NCBI GenBank assembly: GCA_005223375.1
Contig: RXOD01004023.1
Coordinates: 1 to 31,439 of the forward strand
Length of the DNA: 31,439 nt
Reading direction: 5' to 3'
DNA from: Amoebophrya sp. AT5.2
Taxonomy: Eukaryota > Sar > Dinophyceae > Syndiniales > Amoebophryaceae
Numbering within the stretch: the stretch's first letter is position 1; every line of letters begins with the position of its first letter. The translations under genes were made by a program, and so were the position numbers. Positions 29,969 through 31,439 of the stretch are shown piece after piece. A model generated the notes under the pieces. The model searched no databases, was not told where the DNA came from, and was given only the letters and a program-made list of their open reading frames with translations.

Positions 29969-31439
29969 ATGGACGCTCAACCCATGGAAGTTGATGACAA
30001 CAGCTGCATTCTAGCGCGAGAAGACCAGCTGCAGCTGCAAGAACTACAAGACCCAGAGCAGCGCGAGCGTCAGCAGGGTCGGCTGGATCATCAGAACCAA
30101 GTGTTTGCGTTGCGTGACGGCGCCAAGCGCAGGATGGTCGGCAACGAAGCCGACGCCGGGAGCCGCATCGTCGTCGATAAATCCCCGGTTGAGGACCCTG
30201 ACGTCGGGGACGACGCGTCCATGGGCGACCAGAGTGCCATGAACATGGAGGAGGAGGGCAATGAGATACTTCCTGCCACGAAGAAGAAGGGCACTACAAC
30301 TACTTCCTCTACCACTTCTACGGGAAAGTCGAAGGCCTCGAAGTCTGAGACCGACACGACGGACGCCGAATTGCGGCAGCTGCTAGCGGGGGTGCCCACG
30401 GCTCTGAGCCCGGGAAAAACCGCCCGCAGGCGCGCCAACCAGCAACAGCGCGAGATGAAACCAGTTCGCTCCACGGGGCCGCGGATGAAGGAACGCGCGA
30501 CCACGCCCGACGACAACGAGGCCAAGTACTTTCGTCTACAAATAGGGCACGCCCTCTTTAAATTCTTTTTCACACAACTCAAATCCACCTTAATAAAACT
30601 CGCAGCCCCGAGCGTGAGGACGGGGCTCGGTCGGACGGGGACTCGGAGTACAACAGTCCGGACCGCCGCCGGCAGATGGATGAGGGCAGCCATGTCGGCA
30701 ACAAGAAGCTCGACACGCTCCCGATCGGTTACCACTTTTTGAAAGGCGAGACCGTGTCGCCGTCGTCTGCGGGGGGAAGCCCTTCGTCGCCCCGCAGCGG
30801 CGCGGATGACGCCATGTCGACGGGAGGTGCTGTTGCGATGGTCTTGGTTTTTCTTTTTTTTGAAATATAATCCCTCCTGCTCCCGCCGCTTATCCTTAAA
30901 GGATAAATTATATCCCGGATAAATATCCCTAACAGGTGACGACGATGACGACGAAGACCTTGAGGACGGGGACGCTTCCCCCCCGGGTGCCCAGACCGCC
31001 GTCGACGACAGCCCCAACGTCGTGGAGCACCAGTTGCTTCCCGGCGAGACCGGGTTTACCACCGCAACCGGTGCGTCGCTGCCCTCCAAGCCCACCCCCG
31101 CGAACGCGGCTGCTGACACCAAGAAGAGCAACACGAAGAAGAAGACCTCCGTGGGCGAGCGCAACCGGATTCGGGAGATGAACAAGGAGCGGTGCGCGTT
31201 CTGCGGGAAGCCGGTCACGGGGGACAGGATCATCGAGCAGGGGCGGGATCGGGTCGTCCCCAAAGACGGCAGCGGAACTACGCAGAAAGTACAGCGGCGG
31301 AAACACTTCCACTTGGAGTGCTTCGCGGAGCTGTTCGCGATCGACATTAAGGGGAGGATCAACCCCTATTTATCGGAGCATTGTTCAGGTGGTGGCGGGC
31401 TTGTAGTCTCTCTGGTAGTGGGTCTCGTATGGTGTGGGC
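29969..31439 (+). CDS. Acidic protein with CxxC...HxHxxC zinc-binding motif, 3' end outside window
   Basis: Exons 29969-30525, 30606-30826 and 30936 to at least 31439 join in phases 2 and 1, giving 427 residues so far. The first 340 are low-complexity and probably disordered. They include an acidic start (MDAQPMEVDD), Thr/Ser and Lys runs, a Pro/Ser stretch and an Asp/Glu run after the second intron. A candidate zinc site follows: Cys346 and Cys349 in RCAFCGKPVTG, then His383/His385 and Cys388 in KHFHLECF. This resembles half a LIM domain or a PARP-type finger, and I cannot choose between them. Both domain types are known in nuclear or cytoskeletal adaptors. The frame stays open to the window edge, so the stop, or a further donor, lies beyond. 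Exon joins rest on frame and composition. Confidence 0.7.
30526..30605 (+). other. Intron 1 of the 29969 gene (80 nt, phase 2)
   Basis: It begins GTACTTTCG and ends AACTCGCAG. The split codon AA|C gives Asn, joining DDNEA-N-PEREDGARSDG. It is the shortest intron in the window and is AT-rich. Confidence 0.75.
30827..30935 (+). other. Intron 2 of the 29969 gene (109 nt, phase 1)
   Basis: It begins GTGCTGTTG and ends CCTAACAG. The 5' and 3' junctions share AGGTG. A T-run lies near its start. Its 3' half is built from TATCC/GGATA units: TTATCC-TTAAA-GGATAA at 30890-30906 and TATCC-C-GGATA at 30911-30921. Confidence 0.75.

Overview
The window reads as nuclear DNA of a protist, not of a bacterium. 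At least four genes are interrupted by short spliceosomal introns (80-237 nt, all GT-AG in my reconstructions). Exons are GC-rich, introns and spacers are poorer in GC, and spacers run from 0.2 to 4.3 kb. Proteins carry long low-complexity Ser/Ala/Gly/Gln stretches. All nine supported genes lie on the + strand, and 7 of 9 introns are followed by G. One-way gene order and a G after the acceptor AG are both reported for dinoflagellates and relatives such as Amoebophrya. I saw no convincing spliced-leader sequence, so the placement is a weak inference.

Layout. (1) 79-1786: RAD51 recombinase, three exons. (2) 2606-5647: a large low-complexity/coiled-coil protein, three exons, followed at 5833-6492 by a second coiled-coil protein. 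(3) 7674-17150: three tandem paralogues of a His-rich multipass membrane protein that I cannot assign to a family. Paralogue A ends in two LamG/concanavalin-like domains encoded on extra exons. Paralogues B and C are intronless and end in ankyrin-like repeats. (4) 18245-19348: an unrecognised acidic protein. (5) 19886-21991: an aldo-keto reductase fold that appears to lack two of four catalytic residues and carries a charged coiled-coil tail. (6) 21992-26264: a 4.3 kb stretch with no supportable gene. It holds a 12-copy CTACTGTAG array, three GC hairpins and one half of a 22-bp direct repeat whose other half sits just after the reductase stop. (7) 26265-29462: a degenerate DEAD-box helicase with a GUCT-like domain. 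(8) 29969 to the window end: a three-exon acidic protein with a CxxC...HxHxxC zinc-binding motif, incomplete.

The genes do not form one evident pathway. RAD51 serves recombination, the helicase-like protein points to nucleolar RNA work, and the coiled-coil pair looks structural. The most unusual part is the membrane-protein array. Its conserved core is joined to either lectin-like or ankyrin-like modules, and some flanking noncoding DNA was duplicated along with the coding sequence. Function and topology of this family are unknown.
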